Shown piece by piece: positions 24,781 through 35,857 of a stretch of 64,000 bases of DNA. Below the pieces are notes generated by a model. That model was given only the letters and a program-made list of their open reading frames with translations, had not been told where the DNA came from and made no database searches. The stretch comes from Shewanella jiangmenensis (GTDB taxonomy: Bacteria; Pseudomonadota; Gammaproteobacteria; Enterobacterales; Shewanellaceae). Position 1 is the stretch's first letter. Each line of letters starts with the position of its first letter. The stretch is taken from NCBI RefSeq assembly GCF_018596335.1, contig NZ_JAHEPS010000003.1, positions 310,001 to 374,000 on the forward strand, read 5' to 3'. The position numbers and the translations under genes were made by a program.

Positions 24781-25569
24781 ATGAAGCACGGACTGCCTTC
24801 CTTCACCCTGATTGCACTGCTCTCGATGTTGGCGAGCGGCTGCGTCACGGAGCAAACCTATTCGGGCACCGATATTCCGGTGTCCGAACGCACCTTTGAT
24901 AAGGTGGCGGCGGCCAAAGAGCGGACGCAGCTGGGGCTGACCTATCTGAAGCGTGGCAATGCCGAGCAGGCCAAGTTCAACCTGGACAAAGCCATGAGCT
25001 ATGCCCCGGATCTGGAAGAAGTGAACGTGGCCATGGCGTATTTTTACCAGACGGTGGGCGATGTGCCGCGCACCGAAGAGGCCTATCGCCGCGCGGTGCG
25101 CTCCAGTGACGCCACCGGCGATTCCATGAATAACTTCGGCGTGTTTCTGTGTCAGCAGAAACGCTACGATGAAGCAGAACAAATGTTCCTCAAGGCCATA
25201 GAACAACCCAAGTACACCCGCACTGCCTCCAGCTACGAAAACCTGGGGATTTGCAGCCGCGATGGGGGGAACAGAGAAAAAGCGCGACACTACTTTGATA
25301 TGGCGCTAAAGTATGACCCACGACGCGCCACCTCCCTGCTGGAGCTGACTGAACTGGCCATGGACAGTCAGGATTACCAGGGCGCCAAGCGACTGCTTGA
25401 AAGAATGCATACGGTTGTTGCCGAGTCGGCCGCAAGCCTGGCATTAGGGGTGGAAATAGAGCGTCAACTGAACAATTTCGATGCCAGCAGCCGTTACGGC
25501 ATTTTGCTGCTGGCTAAATTTCCCGCTTCACCAGAAGCCAAGCAATATCGGGCAAGTTTGAATCAATGA
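24781..25569 (+). CDS. pilW: PilW/PilF-type TPR lipoprotein for type IV pilus assembly
   Basis: A 262-aa lipoprotein. The signal ends in the lipobox MLASGC (Cys at about residue 21). It is followed by several TPR units from about residue 45 on (ERTQLGLTYLKRGNAEQAKFN, LDKAMSYAPDLEEVNVAMAY, AEQMFLKAIEQPKY, and so on). Family members help the secretin PilQ assemble or stabilise in the outer membrane. ATG at 24781 is chosen; a TTG two codons earlier is also open. The stop overlaps rodZ (ATGA), so they are coupled. Confidence 0.93.
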   Translation: MKHGLPSFTLIALLSMLASGCVTEQTYSGTDIPVSERTFDKVAAAKERTQLGLTYLKRGNAEQAKFNLDKAMSYAPDLEEVNVAMAYFYQTVGDVPRTEEAYRRAVRSSDATGDSMNNFGVFLCQQKRYDEAEQMFLKAIEQPKYTRTASSYENLGICSRDGGNREKARHYFDMALKYDPRRATSLLELTELAMDSQDYQGAKRLLERMHTVVAESAASLALGVEIERQLNNFDASSRYGILLLAKFPASPEAKQYRASLNQ

Positions 25570-26714
25570 ACGAAGAATTGAATGTTTCTTCAGGCGCTAC
25601 TCAGGAACACGCACCTGAAAGCCTCGGCCAAATCCTGAAGGCCGCACGCGAAGCCAAAAATCTGTCCGTTGCCGATGTGGCGACGGCTTTGCATTTAAGA
25701 CCCTCCATAGTCACCAACATTGAGGCGGATGATTTCAGTCATATCGCCAACGCCACTTACATCCGTGGTTACGTGAAAAACTTCGCCCGCATCGTTGAGG
25801 CCGACAAGCAAAAGGTCGCCCAGTGTCTGGAGCGCCAGGCGCCGGTCGTGACCGAGCCAACCATGCAGAGTTTTTCCCGCAAAACCGTGCGTCAGGCCCG
25901 TGATACCCGTTATCACCTGCTGACCTGGCTGGTGTTGATTGGCCTTCTGGTGCTGATGGTGTTTTGGTGGCTGCAGACCAGCAAGTTTTTCAATAACGGC
26001 TCGGTGGATTTTTCCAAACCAACCGTTGAAGAAGTCGCTGCCGAGAAAGTTGCTGCAGAAAAAGTCGCTGCTGAAAAAGTGGCGGCCGAAAAATCTGCCC
26101 CACAGCTGCGAGTGCAGCCTGCCGATACCGCCCTTACTGAAAATGGCACTGAGCCTGGCGCAGTGGCGGGTGCTATGGGCACTGAAACCCAACCTCAGGC
26201 GGCTGAGCAATCCATCGCGCAGCAAGCCCCGGACAATACTCAGCTGCAAGCTCAGCCGGTTCAAACTGTGCCTGCCCAAACCGGCACTCAGGCGACTCAA
26301 ACAGCCGAGGGCGCATCAGTAGCTGATACAACTCAGCCAGCTAATGTGTCAGGGTCTCAGCCAGCTAATCAGCCAATGACTGCTGCCGAAATTCTGGCTG
26401 CAGATGCCGAGCTGCGTGCACCCAAGCAGGCCGAAGCGGCCGCTCAGGTGCCTGCTGTGGATGATGGTATGGAAGATTTACGCGTTACCTTCAGCGCTGA
26501 CTGCTGGATCCAGGTCAAAGACGGTGACGGTAAGGTACTCGTGAGTGAAGTGCGTAAGCCAGGGCAGGATTTGACCCTGACCGGCAAGGCACCCATGAGC
26601 CTCATTCTCGGTGCACCAGCGGCGGTAAGCATCAGCTTCAACAATGAAGCGGTGAGCCTCGATGAATTTCCAAAGGGTAAGGTTGCCCGTTTCAATCTGC
26701 CCCGTAACGGTTAA
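25566..26714 (+). CDS. rodZ: Cytoskeleton protein RodZ
   Basis: A 382-aa membrane protein. The N-terminal Xre-type HTH (about 18-90, [20 protein letters not shown], then [16 protein letters not shown]) binds MreB. A single transmembrane helix (about 118-137) and a long periplasmic linker follow, then the C-terminal DUF4115 beta domain (about 300-382, [18 protein letters not shown]). It links MreB to the cell-wall machinery and sets rod shape. Just after the membrane helix the linker has an in-frame 15-bp repeat giving VAAEK four times (26031-26093); the rest of the linker is Gln/Ala/Thr-rich. Confidence 0.95.
   Translation: MNEELNVSSGATQEHAPESLGQILKAAREAKNLSVADVATALHLRPSIVTNIEADDFSHIANATYIRGYVKNFARIVEADKQKVAQCLERQAPVVTEPTMQSFSRKTVRQARDTRYHLLTWLVLIGLLVLMVFWWLQTSKFFNNGSVDFSKPTVEEVAAEKVAAEKVAAEKVAAEKSAPQLRVQPADTALTENGTEPGAVAGAMGTETQPQAAEQSIAQQAPDNTQLQAQPVQTVPAQTGTQATQTAEGASVADTTQPANVSGSQPANQPMTAAEILAADAELRAPKQAEAAAQVPAVDDGMEDLRVTFSADCWIQVKDGDGKVLVSEVRKPGQDLTLTGKAPMSLILGAPAAVSISFNNEAVSLDEFPKGKVARFNLPRNG
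26031..26093 (+). repeat. In-frame 15-bp repeat in the rodZ linker
   Basis: Four units encode VAAEK. They are diverged at synonymous positions (GTCGCTGCCGAGAAA, GTTGCTGCAGAAAAA, GTCGCTGCTGAAAAA, GTGGCGGCCGAAAAA), so the peptide repeat is older than, or more constrained than, the DNA repeat. Confidence 0.9.
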
Positions 26715-26740
26715 CTGCCAGGCAAGAAGAAGTAGTCAGC

Positions 26741-27859
26741 ATGTATAACGAGAATCCCATCAAGCGCCGTCCGTCCACCCGTATTTACGTTGGCAATGTG
26801 CCCATCGGTGATGGCGCGCCTATCGCCGTGCAGTCGATGACCAACACCCGCACCACAGATGTTGCCGCTACCGTGGCGCAAATCCGGGCGCTGGAAAATG
26901 TGGGTGCCGACATAGTGCGGGTTTCTGTGCCGACCATGGATGCCGCCGAGGCCTTTAAGCTTATCAAGCAGCAAGTGTCGGTGCCGCTGGTGGCCGATAT
27001 TCATTTCGATTACCGTATTGCCCTCAAGGTCGCTGAATACGGCGTTGATTGTTTGCGGATTAACCCGGGCAACATCGGCAACGAAGAGCGTATCCGCGCC
27101 GTGGTTGACTGCGCCCGCGACAAAAACATTCCTATCCGCATCGGTGTTAACGGCGGCAGTCTTGAAAAAGACCTGATGGACAAATACAAAGAGCCAACGC
27201 CAGAAGCACTGGTAGAGTCGGCGATGCGCCACGTGGACATTCTCGACCGGCTCAACTTTGACCAGTTTAAGGTCAGTGTAAAAGCCTCGGACGTGTTTTT
27301 GGCGGTGGAGTCATACCGTCTGCTCGCCAAACAAATCAAGCAGCCGCTGCATTTAGGTATTACCGAAGCGGGCGGTGCCCGTGCCGGCGCGGTGAAATCC
27401 GCCGTTGGCCTTGGGATGCTGCTTGCTGAAGGTATTGGCGACACCCTGCGGATTTCCCTTGCTGCCGATCCGGTGGAAGAAATCAAAGTCGGTTTTGATA
27501 TTTTGAAGTCGCTGCGCATTCGCTCCCGCGGCATCAACTTTATCGCCTGTCCATCCTGCTCCCGTCAGGAGTTTGATGTGATTAACACGGTCAACGAGCT
27601 GGAAAAACGCCTTGAAGATGTGACCACCGCCATGGACGTGTCCATCATCGGCTGTGTGGTTAACGGCCCGGGCGAAGCACTGGTGTCCCATCTCGGGCTT
27701 GCCGGTGGTCACAAAAAGAGCGGTTTTTACGAAGATGGCGTACGCCAGAAAGAGCGGTTTGACAACGATAACCTGCTCGATGCGCTCGAAGCGCGTATTC
27801 GTGCCAAGGCCAATCTGATGGAAAACCGTATCCCGGTGCGTGACTCCGGCAACGACTGA
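26741..27859 (+). CDS. ispG: (E)-4-hydroxy-3-methylbut-2-enyl-diphosphate synthase IspG
   Basis: A 372-aa iron-sulfur enzyme of the MEP isoprenoid pathway, converting methylerythritol cyclodiphosphate to HMBPP. The [4Fe-4S] ligands C270, C273 (ACPSCSR) and C305 ([12 protein letters not shown]) and Glu312 are all in place at the E. coli positions. It is a TIM barrel N-terminally ([15 protein letters not shown]). It lies between rodZ and hisS as in many gammaproteobacteria. Confidence 0.97.
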   Translation: MYNENPIKRRPSTRIYVGNVPIGDGAPIAVQSMTNTRTTDVAATVAQIRALENVGADIVRVSVPTMDAAEAFKLIKQQVSVPLVADIHFDYRIALKVAEYGVDCLRINPGNIGNEERIRAVVDCARDKNIPIRIGVNGGSLEKDLMDKYKEPTPEALVESAMRHVDILDRLNFDQFKVSVKASDVFLAVESYRLLAKQIKQPLHLGITEAGGARAGAVKSAVGLGMLLAEGIGDTLRISLAADPVEEIKVGFDILKSLRIRSRGINFIACPSCSRQEFDVINTVNELEKRLEDVTTAMDVSIIGCVVNGPGEALVSHLGLAGGHKKSGFYEDGVRQKERFDNDNLLDALEARIRAKANLMENRIPVRDSGND

Positions 27860-27994
27860 GGCGCGGGCGGTTTTATTTTTGCAGCCGTGCTCCCTATAAT
27901 GCGAACCATCTTAACGGCCAAGCCCGTGTAACCGCGCATCTGCGTGTGAATTTTAACCAGCTGGCAATCAGCAGCTATCAACGAGTCGATTACA

Positions 27995-29269
27995 GTGGCA
28001 AAACAGATCCAAGCGATTCGCGGAATGAACGACATTCTGCCAACCCAGTCTCCCGTATGGCAAAAACTTGAATCGGTACTGCGCGATGCAGTGGCGGCAT
28101 TCGGTTACAGCGAAATCCGTACGCCGATTGTTGAGAGCACCGATCTTTTCAAGCGCTCCATCGGTGAAGTAACTGACATCGTTGAAAAAGAAATGTACAC
28201 CTTTGAGGATAGAAACGGCGACAGCCTGACCCTGCGCCCCGAAGGCACAGCCTCAACCGTACGTGCCGGTAACGAGCACGGCCTGCTCTATAACCAGGAG
28301 CAGCGTCTGTGGTACACAGGCCCCATGTTCCGCCACGAGCGCCCGCAAAAAGGCCGCTATCGTCAGTTCCACCAGTTTGGTGTTGAAGTGTACGGCATTT
28401 CCACCGCTGACATCGATGCCGAAGTGCTGATGCTGTCCAACATGCTGTGGCAGAAGCTCGGCCTGACTGAGCATGTCACGCTTGAAATCAATACCCTGGG
28501 TGACAGCGCCGAGCGCGCCGCCTACCGCGACGCCCTGATTGCCTTCCTTGAGCAGTTTAAAGACAAGCTCGATGAAGACGGCCAGCGTCGCATGTACACC
28601 AACCCGCTGCGGGTACTGGATACCAAAAATCCCGAAGTGCAGGCCCTGCTGGCCGGCGCTCCAAGCCTGATGGATTACCTCGGCGAAGAGTCGCGCACAC
28701 ATTTTTCAACCCTGTGTGAACTCCTGGACGCCGTTGGCATCCAATACCGGGTTAACCCCCGTTTGGTGCGCGGGCTGGATTATTACAACCGGACTGTGTT
28801 TGAATGGGTCACCGACAGCCTTGGTGCTCAGGGTACAGTGCTCGCCGGTGGTCGCTACGATGGCTTGGTTGGTCAGCTTGGCGGTAAAGACACCCCGGCA
28901 GTGGGTTTTGCCATGGGCCTTGAGCGTATTGTGCTCTTGCTCGAAACCCTGGAGCTTGCCAAAGACGTGCCCAACGCGGTGGACGTATACGTGACCGCCA
29001 TGGGCGACAGCTGTGTGCCTCAGGCTTTTGCCATCGCCAATGAGCTGCGTCAGGCGCTGCCCGGCGTGCGCATCATGACCCACTGCGGCGGCGGCAACTT
29101 CAAGAAGCAAATCAAGCGTGCCGACAAAACCGGCGCGGCGCTGGCACTGATTATCGGCGAGACCGAACTTGCCGAAGGCAAGGTGGCCGTAAAGCCGCTT
29201 CGCAATGACAACGAACAACAGCTGGTGAGCCGTGAGCTGCTGGCTGAAACTATTAAAGCATTGATTTGA
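27995..29269 (+). CDS. hisS: Histidyl-tRNA synthetase
   Basis: A 424-aa class II synthetase starting at GTG ([16 protein letters not shown]). Motif 2 ([20 protein letters not shown]), the histidine-specific motifs [14 protein letters not shown] and AGGRYDG, motif 3 ([11 protein letters not shown]) and the C-terminal anticodon-binding domain (from about 325) are all seen. A TATAAT-like element at 27895-27900 lies 95 bp upstream, suggesting a second promoter inside the block. It charges tRNA-His. Confidence 0.97.
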   Translation: MAKQIQAIRGMNDILPTQSPVWQKLESVLRDAVAAFGYSEIRTPIVESTDLFKRSIGEVTDIVEKEMYTFEDRNGDSLTLRPEGTASTVRAGNEHGLLYNQEQRLWYTGPMFRHERPQKGRYRQFHQFGVEVYGISTADIDAEVLMLSNMLWQKLGLTEHVTLEINTLGDSAERAAYRDALIAFLEQFKDKLDEDGQRRMYTNPLRVLDTKNPEVQALLAGAPSLMDYLGEESRTHFSTLCELLDAVGIQYRVNPRLVRGLDYYNRTVFEWVTDSLGAQGTVLAGGRYDGLVGQLGGKDTPAVGFAMGLERIVLLLETLELAKDVPNAVDVYVTAMGDSCVPQAFAIANELRQALPGVRIMTHCGGGNFKKQIKRADKTGAALALIIGETELAEGKVAVKPLRNDNEQQLVSRELLAETIKALI

Positions 29270-29306
29270 CTCCCGGATTTGGGAGCGATTACAAGAGGAC
29301 GTGCGC

Positions 29307-29927
29307 GTGGAAATCTATAGCACAGAAGAACAACAGGTAGAAGCCATCAAGCGCTTTTGGAAAGATTACGGCACTTCAATCGTGATTGGTGCAGCGGTGG
29401 GCCTTGGCGGCCTGTACGGCTGGAACACTTACTCAGCCAGTAAGGTTGAGAAGTCTGAATCCGCCTCCGCCGCGTTTCAGGCGTTAAGCCAGAATGTAAA
29501 TGACGAAGCGGCCATGCTTAAAGCCGCCGAAAGCTTTAAGGCTGAGCACTCAGCTGCCGGTTACTCGCTGCTGATTGAGCTCATGGTTGCCAAGAGCGCC
29601 GTGGATGCCAAGGACTTTGCCAAGGCAGAAGAAGCACTCAAAAAAGTGATGGCAGCCAAAGATGCCGGCACCCTGGGTAGCGTTGCTGCGCTGCGTCTGG
29701 CGCGCATTCAGGCCGAGCAAGGCCAGAGCGATGCGGCCATTGCCACCCTCGATGGCGTTTCTGATGAAGCCTTTATTGCCCAGCGCGATGAAATCAAAGG
29801 CGATATTCTGGCAGCCAAGGGTGAAACCGACAAAGCCAAAGCCGCCTATCAGGCTGCGCTGGACAAAGGCGGCGTATCTGCCAGTCCGGTACTGAAAATG
29901 AAGCTGGATAATCTTAATCAGGCATAA
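29307..29927 (+). CDS. yfgM: YfgM, SecYEG-associated TPR protein
   Basis: A 206-aa inner-membrane protein: a short cytoplasmic segment (MEIYSTEEQQVEAIKRFWKDYG), one transmembrane helix (about 23-42, VIGAAVGLGGLYGW) and a periplasmic TPR-like domain. In E. coli YfgM is an ancillary part of the translocon that hands proteins to periplasmic chaperones. GTG at 29307 is chosen because AGAGGA lies seven bases upstream; the GTG at 29301 is too close to it. It is next to bamB as usual. Confidence 0.92.
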   Translation: MEIYSTEEQQVEAIKRFWKDYGTSIVIGAAVGLGGLYGWNTYSASKVEKSESASAAFQALSQNVNDEAAMLKAAESFKAEHSAAGYSLLIELMVAKSAVDAKDFAKAEEALKKVMAAKDAGTLGSVAALRLARIQAEQGQSDAAIATLDGVSDEAFIAQRDEIKGDILAAKGETDKAKAAYQAALDKGGVSASPVLKMKLDNLNQA

Positions 29928-29938
29928 GGAAGTCGCCG

Positions 29939-31126
29939 ATGAAGTCTTGGTGCAAAAACCTGCTGGCAGCGGGCCTTGGTATGGCCGTGCTGACGGCCTG
30001 CTCGTCCAATGATGTGGAAGAAGAGCCGGTCAGTGAGCTGACTGAAATCAACGCCACTGTGTTTCCTGAAATCAACTGGAGCGACAGTGTAGGCGACGGG
30101 GTAGGCGACTACTATTCACGTCTGCGTCCTGCGGTGGATTACGGCAAGATTTTCGTTGCCGATCGCGACGGTCTGGTCGTGGCGTTCGATGAGCAAAGCG
30201 GCGACAAACTGTGGGAAGTCGACTTCTCGGATCTGTTTAAAGACCGTTTGCTTGGTAAAAACAAAGGCGCACGTCTGGCCGCCGGTATTACCGCAGCCCG
30301 CGGCAAGGTATTTGTTGGCGGTGAGAGCGGTTTGCTGGTAGCACTCAATGCCGACACCGGTGAAGTAGTGTGGACCGCTCAGGCGACCGGCGAGCTGTTG
30401 TCGGCTCCGGCGGTTGGCGATGACACCCTGGTGGTGAACGCAAGCTCCGGCTCCCTCGATGCCTTTGATGTCGAAACCGGTGAAAAGCGCTGGAGTTATG
30501 AAAACCAGTTGCCTAACCTCACTTTGAGGGGCACAGGTTCGGCATCGTTCCAGGCCGGTGGTTTCTTCGTCGGCACCGCCGATGGCAAAGTGGCCGTGGT
30601 GATTAAAGACAACGGTCAGGCTGCGTGGGAACAACCGATTTACACCCCCAAGGGTGGTAATGAATTCAGCCGTATGGCCGACGTCGACATGACGCCGCTG
30701 CCTATCGGTGAAAATCTGTACGCGGTAAGCTACAACGGTAACCTGGTGTCGATGGAAATGCGCTCTGGCCGTATCGTCTGGTCGCGCAAATACTCAAGCT
30801 TCCACGATCTGGCCGCCAGTGGCGTGCAAGTGTATCTGGTTGCCGACAGCAGCCGTATTTACTCCATTGACCGTCGCAACGGTCTGGAACTGTGGAGTAA
30901 CTCAGAGCTTTTGCACCGTGAGCTGACCGCGCCTGTGGTGTTTGAAGATTATCTGGTAGTGGGTGACTTCGAAGGTTACCTGCACTTTATCGACCGCAAC
31001 GACGGCAAGCTCGTCGGCCGGGTCGAAGTTGACTCCGACGGCCTGTTCAGTCAGCCGCTGGTGGTTGACGGCAAGCTTTACGTGCAAGGCCGCAGCGGCA
31101 AAGTGGCCCGCATCGTACTTCCGTAA
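29939..31126 (+). CDS. bamB: Outer membrane assembly lipoprotein BamB
   Basis: A 395-aa lipoprotein with lipobox VLTAC (Cys at about 21) and an eight-bladed PQQ-like beta-propeller (repeats such as GKIFVADRDGLVVAFDEQSG, GKVFVGGESGLLVALNADTG and NLVSMEMRSGRIVW). It is a scaffold of the Bam complex, working with BamA and the BamE encoded at 5487-5981. It begins 12 bases after yfgM and is followed by a terminator. Confidence 0.97.
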   Translation: MKSWCKNLLAAGLGMAVLTACSSNDVEEEPVSELTEINATVFPEINWSDSVGDGVGDYYSRLRPAVDYGKIFVADRDGLVVAFDEQSGDKLWEVDFSDLFKDRLLGKNKGARLAAGITAARGKVFVGGESGLLVALNADTGEVVWTAQATGELLSAPAVGDDTLVVNASSGSLDAFDVETGEKRWSYENQLPNLTLRGTGSASFQAGGFFVGTADGKVAVVIKDNGQAAWEQPIYTPKGGNEFSRMADVDMTPLPIGENLYAVSYNGNLVSMEMRSGRIVWSRKYSSFHDLAASGVQVYLVADSSRIYSIDRRNGLELWSNSELLHRELTAPVVFEDYLVVGDFEGYLHFIDRNDGKLVGRVEVDSDGLFSQPLVVDGKLYVQGRSGKVARIVLP

Positions 31127-31145
31127 GCCAAGGCTTGACCTTGCA

Positions 31146-31177
31146 AGCCCCCGGAAGTACGTTCCGGGGGCTTTTTA
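31146..31177 (+). terminator. Terminator between bamB and der
   Basis: The stem AGCCCCCGGAA / TTCCGGGGGCT (31146-31156, 31162-31172) is followed by TTTTATT. It must be partly read through, or der has its own promoter. Confidence 0.85.
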
Positions 31178-31205
31178 TTGAAAAGATTGTAATAGAGGCA
31201 AAAAC

Positions 31206-32672
31206 ATGATCCCTGTAGTGGCCCTGGTGGGTCGCCCCAATGTGGGCAAATCGACCCTGTTTAACCGACTCACGAGAACCCGGGACGCCTTGGTTGCTGA
31301 CTATCCGGGGCTGACCCGCGACCGCAAATACGGCCGCGCGCACCTGTCCGGCTACGAGTTTATCGTGGTGGACACCGGTGGTATCGATGGCACCGAGGAA
31401 GGCATTGAAACCAAGATGGCCGAGCAATCGCTGGCTGCCATTGAAGAAGCGGATGTGGTGCTGTTTATGACCGACGCCCGCGCCGGTCTCACTGCCGCTG
31501 ATCTGGCCATTGCCCAGCACCTGCGCAGCCGCGACAAGGTTACCTTCGTGGTGGCCAACAAGGTCGACGGTATCGATGGCGACTCTGCCTGCGCCGAATT
31601 CTGGCAGCTGGGTCTGGGTGAAGTGTACCAGATGGCCGCATCACAGGGCCGCGGTGTCACCAGCCTGGTGGAATACGCGCTGGCACCTTTTGCCGAAGCC
31701 ATGGGCATTACCCCGGGTGAAGAGGGCGAAGAAGAAACCCACGAGCGTGAGTACACCGAAGAAGAAGCCGAAGCAGAGCAGGCGCGTCTTGCCGCGCTGC
31801 CCATCAAGCTTGCCATTATCGGCAAGCCCAACGTAGGTAAGTCGACACTCACCAACCGTATTCTCGGTGAAGAGCGGGTGGTGGTGTACGACCAGCCCGG
31901 TACCACCCGCGACTCGGTATATATTCCGATGGAGCGTGACGGCCGCAGCTACGTGCTGATTGACACCGCCGGTGTGCGTCGCCGCGCCCGCGTGCATGAA
32001 GTTATCGAAAAGTTCTCGGTGATTAAGACCCTGAAAGCGGTTGAAGACGCCAACGTGGTGCTCCTGGTTGTTGATGCCCATGAAGGCATCGCCGAACAGG
32101 ACTTGGGGCTTTTGGGCTTTGTGCTCAACTCCGGCCGTGCGCTGGTGATTGCGGTGAACAAGTGGGATGGTCTGGATCAGGACGTCAAAGACAGGGTGAA
32201 GACCGAGCTTGACCGTCGCCTTGGTTTTATCGACTTTGCTCGCATTCACTTTATTTCGGCGCTGCACGGCACCGGCGTGGGTCACCTGTTCGAGTCGGTG
32301 GAAGAAGCCTATGACAGCGCGACCCGCCGCGTGAGCACGTCCTTGCTGACCCGCATCATGCAGATGGCTCAGGACGATCACCAGCCGCCTATGGTTAACG
32401 GTCGCCGGGTTAAGCTCAAGTACGCCCACGTCGGCGGTTACAACCCGCCAATCGTGGTGGTGCACGGCAATCAGGTAAGCCGCCTGCCGGACTCCTACAA
32501 GCGCTACATGATGAACTACTACCGCCGTTCTTTGAAAGTGGTTGGTACGCCGATTCAGCTGCGCTTCCACGAGGGTGCCAACCCCTTCGAAGGCAAGGTC
32601 GAGAAACTGACCTTGAGTCAGGAGCGCCGCCGTAAGCGCATGATGAGCCACATCAAAAACAAGAAAGCCTGA
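31206..32672 (+). CDS. der: Ribosome assembly GTPase Der (EngA)
   Basis: A 488-aa protein with two tandem GTPase domains. The first has P-loop GRPNVGKS and DTGG near the N-terminus; the second has GKPNVGKS from about residue 208, DTAGVRRR and NKWD. A C-terminal KH-like domain (about 380-475) follows. Between the two GTPase domains is an acidic linker ([20 protein letters not shown]). Der is needed for maturation of the 50S ribosomal subunit. The start follows GAGGCAAAAAC. Confidence 0.97.
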   Translation: MIPVVALVGRPNVGKSTLFNRLTRTRDALVADYPGLTRDRKYGRAHLSGYEFIVVDTGGIDGTEEGIETKMAEQSLAAIEEADVVLFMTDARAGLTAADLAIAQHLRSRDKVTFVVANKVDGIDGDSACAEFWQLGLGEVYQMAASQGRGVTSLVEYALAPFAEAMGITPGEEGEEETHEREYTEEEAEAEQARLAALPIKLAIIGKPNVGKSTLTNRILGEERVVVYDQPGTTRDSVYIPMERDGRSYVLIDTAGVRRRARVHEVIEKFSVIKTLKAVEDANVVLLVVDAHEGIAEQDLGLLGFVLNSGRALVIAVNKWDGLDQDVKDRVKTELDRRLGFIDFARIHFISALHGTGVGHLFESVEEAYDSATRRVSTSLLTRIMQMAQDDHQPPMVNGRRVKLKYAHVGGYNPPIVVVHGNQVSRLPDSYKRYMMNYYRRSLKVVGTPIQLRFHEGANPFEGKVEKLTLSQERRRKRMMSHIKNKKA

Positions 32673-32692
32673 TAAGGGTTTTACTTAACTGA

Positions 32693-32720
32693 AAAACGCC
32701 GGCATGTCCGGCGTTTTTTG
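32693..32720 (+). terminator. Terminator after der
   Basis: The stem ACGCCGG-N5-CCGGCGT is flanked by an A tract and followed by TTTTTT. Confidence 0.9.
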
Positions 32721-32799
32721 TTGTTGGCACTGATGGCGAAGGGCTTCAAAAAGGTGAGCCTCTGATGTGGCCAGCCCGCTTACGAAAAAAGCCACACCG

Positions 32800-32847
32800 T
32801 CATTCCCGTGGCACCTCTACCTGTGACACGTCCATCTGTGGCAAGTC
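32800..32847 (-). repeat. 15-bp in-frame repeat forming the XseA tail
   Basis: On the minus strand GACTTGCCACAGATG, GACGTGTCACAGGTA and GAGGTGCCACGGGAA follow one another and end at the TGA stop. They encode [10 protein letters not shown] and EVPRE. Confidence 0.85.
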
Positions 32848-34179
32848 TATCTGAGTCACAGTCGCCTGAAACCGGCCGGCTTTAAGCTCGGTCTGCACCG
32901 TATCGCCAATGCGAAGGTTGGAGGCATCTTCCACTACCTTGCCGTCAGCGTCCTTGGTAATGGCGTAGCCGCGACTTAAGGTGGCAAGCGGGGAAACAGC
33001 TGATAGCTGATGCGCAAGCTGCCCCAGATGGCGCTCAGTGCGTTTAAGCATGTTGTCCATGACGCTGTGCAGACGGTTGCTGGCAAAGTCGAGTCGCTGC
33101 GCTTCAAGCGTTAAGGTGTGCGCCGGTGATTTGGCATTGAGCCGTGCGCGGCTGCGCTCAAGCTTGAGGGTCGCGGCGGCGATGCGTCTGTCCATGGCGG
33201 ATGTGAGACGCAGTTCCAACTCATCGAGCTTTTGCATCTGCTGGGAGAGGCGCCGTTTGGGGTCGTGCCGGTCGAGCCTTGAGTACAGAGCGCCCAGTTT
33301 AGATGCCTGATTAAGCTGGTAATGGCGCCAGCTTTGGCCGAGGCGGGATAACAGTGCCATGAGTTTTTGCTGCCGGTGACTTTGGTCGTCCGACAAAAGC
33401 TCAGCGCCCGCCGACGGCGTGGGTGCCCGCACATCGGCCACATAGTCGGCGATGGTGGTATCCACTTCATGACCAACGGCGCTCACCAGCGTCAGGGTGC
33501 TGTTGTAGATGGCATGGGCCAGCGCTTCGCTGTTAAAACACCACAAATCTTCAAGGCTGCCGCCGCCACGGGTGAGCAGCAGTACATCCACCTCGAGGCG
33601 GCGGTTGGCAAGCTCAATGGCGCGAATAATGTCCTTGTCTGCCTCGCTGCCCTGTACCGCCGTCGGGTAGATAATCACCTCGATGGCGGGATTACGCCGT
33701 TTAAGCACATGCAGCACATCGCGGATAGCCGCACCTGTGGGGGAGGTGATGACGCCAATCCGATTGATGCTCTGTGGCAGCGGCCGCTTGGTTTCGATGG
33801 CAAACAGCCCCTCGGCGGCAAGCTTCATCTTCAGCGCTTCATAGCGCGCCGCCAACATGCCATCTCCGGCAGGGAACATGGCGTCAATCAACAGCTGATA
33901 ATCACCCCTTGGTTCATACACGCTGATGCTGCCGCGCACCAGCACCTGCTGGCCGTTGGCGGGGCGAAAGCCTACACTGGCATTGCGGCCCTTGAACATG
34001 GCGGCACGGATTTGCGACTGGCTGTCTTTCAGGGTTAAGTACCAGTGACCGGAGCTTGGCGAGCTGAAATTGGAAATTTCTGCCGTCAGCCACAACTTGC
34101 CCAATTGACCTTCGAGTAATTGCCGCACTTCGCCATTGAGGCGGGAGACGGTATAAACTTCATTTTCGGGGACTTGCAT
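32800..34179 (-). CDS. xseA: Exodeoxyribonuclease VII large subunit
   Basis: A 459-aa protein. An N-terminal OB fold (about 18-115, [19 protein letters not shown]) is followed by the catalytic region (about 125-320, with [28 protein letters not shown] and [17 protein letters not shown]) and a coiled coil (about 260-390). It degrades single-stranded DNA together with XseB, which is encoded elsewhere. The start [10 protein letters not shown] fits the family; a longer ORF from 34257 would cross the guaB promoter. The C-terminus ends in an in-frame pentapeptide repeat ([15 protein letters not shown]) made by a 15-bp duplication. Confidence 0.96.
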   Translation of the reverse strand: MQVPENEVYTVSRLNGEVRQLLEGQLGKLWLTAEISNFSSPSSGHWYLTLKDSQSQIRAAMFKGRNASVGFRPANGQQVLVRGSISVYEPRGDYQLLIDAMFPAGDGMLAARYEALKMKLAAEGLFAIETKRPLPQSINRIGVITSPTGAAIRDVLHVLKRRNPAIEVIIYPTAVQGSEADKDIIRAIELANRRLEVDVLLLTRGGGSLEDLWCFNSEALAHAIYNSTLTLVSAVGHEVDTTIADYVADVRAPTPSAGAELLSDDQSHRQQKLMALLSRLGQSWRHYQLNQASKLGALYSRLDRHDPKRRLSQQMQKLDELELRLTSAMDRRIAAATLKLERSRARLNAKSPAHTLTLEAQRLDFASNRLHSVMDNMLKRTERHLGQLAHQLSAVSPLATLSRGYAITKDADGKVVEDASNLRIGDTVQTELKAGRFQATVTQIDLPQMDVSQVEVPRE

Positions 34180-34218
34180 GGTTTTTTCCGGCGAAATGCA
34201 AATTTTTCCAATTTTGCA

Positions 34219-34247
34219 TTTACCGAGGCCCCCTTGCAAGGTATAAT
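34219..34247 (+). promoter_or_regulatory. Predicted sigma-70 promoter of guaBA
   Basis: TTTACC at 34219-34224 and TATAAT at 34242-34247 with a 17-bp spacer; transcription would begin about 45 bp before the guaB ATG. No PurR operator is recognised in the leader by eye. Confidence 0.65.
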
Positions 34248-34298
34248 GCCGCCGCAATATTTACCTCTACCAATCCTACACAAAGGGGAGATGTTGCA

Positions 34299-35765
34299 AT
34301 GCTACGTCTAATCAAAGAAGCGCTGACGTTCGACGATGTTTTACTGGTTCCAGCGCACTCTACAGTCCTCCCTAATACCGCAATTCTTAAGACTCGGCTG
34401 ACTCAAAAAATCGAGCTGAACATTCCTTTGGTGTCTGCTGCAATGGACACAGTGACCGAGGCGCGTCTTGCCATCGCAATCGCTCAGGAAGGTGGTTTGG
34501 GCTTTATTCACAAAAACATGAGCATCGAGGCCCAGGCCGAAGAAGTTCGTAAAGTGAAGATTTACGAAGCCGGCGTGGTTCAGGACCCTGTTACTGTTAC
34601 CCCAAGCACGACCCTTGCCGAGCTGCGTCAGCTCACCGAGCGTAACGGCTTTGCCGGTTACCCTGTGGTGAATGCTGCCAATGAACTGGTGGGTATCATC
34701 ACCGGCCGTGACGTGCGCTTTGTGACCGACTGGTCCAAAACCGTTCAGGAAGTGATGACCCCGAAAGAGCGTCTGGTGACTGTACCTGAAGGCACCAAGC
34801 TTGAAGACGTGCAAAAGTTGATGCACACCAACCGTATCGAAAAGGTACTGGTAGTGAGTGATGACTTCCGCCTCAAGGGCCTCATCACAGTAAAAGATTT
34901 CGAAAAAGCTGAGCGCAAGCCAAACGCCTGTAAAGACGAGCTTGGCCGGCTGCGCGTTGGCGCTGCCGTGGGCGCAGGCCCAGGCAACGAAGAGCGCGTT
35001 GATGCGCTGGTGAAAGCCGGTGTTGACGTGCTGCTGATTGACTCTTCCCACGGCCACTCTGAAGGCGTATTGCAGCGTATTCGCGACACCCGCGCCAAGT
35101 ACCCTGAACTGCAAATCATCGGCGGTAACGTCGCCACTGCCGAAGGCGCGCTGGCGCTGGTTGAAGCCGGTGTAAACGCGGTAAAAGTAGGTATTGGCCC
35201 AGGCTCTATCTGTACTACCCGTATCGTTACCGGTGTGGGCGTACCGCAAATCACTGCCGTGTCTGATGCTGCCGCTGCCGTGAAACACCTGGACGTACCT
35301 GTAATCGCCGACGGCGGTATCCGCTACTCAGGCGACTTGGCCAAGGCGCTGGCTGCCGGTGCCTCGTGCATCATGGCCGGCTCCATGTTTGCCGGTACTG
35401 ACGAAGCCCCGGGTGAAACCGAGCTGTATCAGGGCCGTGCCTATAAGTCATACCGCGGCATGGGCTCCCTCGGCGCCATGAGCAAAGGCTCCTCCGATCG
35501 TTACTTCCAGAGCGACAACGCCGCCGACAAACTGGTGCCGGAAGGTATCGAAGGTCGCGTGCCTTACAAGGGCAAGATCAAAGAAATCATCCATCAGCAC
35601 ATGGGCGGCCTGCGCTCCTGTATGGGCCTGACCGGCTGCGCCACTATCAAAGAGTTGGGTGAAAAGGCCCAGTTCGTGAAGGTGACCGCTGCAGGCATGG
35701 GCGAGTCCCACGTGCACGATGTGACCATTACCAAAGAAGCCCCGAACTATCGTACCGGCGGCTGA
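34299..35765 (+). CDS. guaB: IMP dehydrogenase
   Basis: A 488-aa enzyme oxidising IMP to XMP with NAD, the first committed step to GMP. The barrel is interrupted by a pair of CBS domains (about 93-205, [16 protein letters not shown], then [15 protein letters not shown]). The catalytic loop GPGSICTTR holds the nucleophilic Cys, and the flap includes [11 protein letters not shown]. It is followed by guaA after 92 bp and divergent from xseA. The ATG follows AAAGGGGAGATGTTGCA. Confidence 0.97.
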   Translation: MLRLIKEALTFDDVLLVPAHSTVLPNTAILKTRLTQKIELNIPLVSAAMDTVTEARLAIAIAQEGGLGFIHKNMSIEAQAEEVRKVKIYEAGVVQDPVTVTPSTTLAELRQLTERNGFAGYPVVNAANELVGIITGRDVRFVTDWSKTVQEVMTPKERLVTVPEGTKLEDVQKLMHTNRIEKVLVVSDDFRLKGLITVKDFEKAERKPNACKDELGRLRVGAAVGAGPGNEERVDALVKAGVDVLLIDSSHGHSEGVLQRIRDTRAKYPELQIIGGNVATAEGALALVEAGVNAVKVGIGPGSICTTRIVTGVGVPQITAVSDAAAAVKHLDVPVIADGGIRYSGDLAKALAAGASCIMAGSMFAGTDEAPGETELYQGRAYKSYRGMGSLGAMSKGSSDRYFQSDNAADKLVPEGIEGRVPYKGKIKEIIHQHMGGLRSCMGLTGCATIKELGEKAQFVKVTAAGMGESHVHDVTITKEAPNYRTGG

Positions 35766-35857
35766 TTGAAAAGGGCGGCCCCGGGTCGCCCTTGCTGTAC
35801 CTGATGGCAGGCATAAAGCGCCCGCCACCCTAGAAACCAATGAGATAAAGGTTTTCC

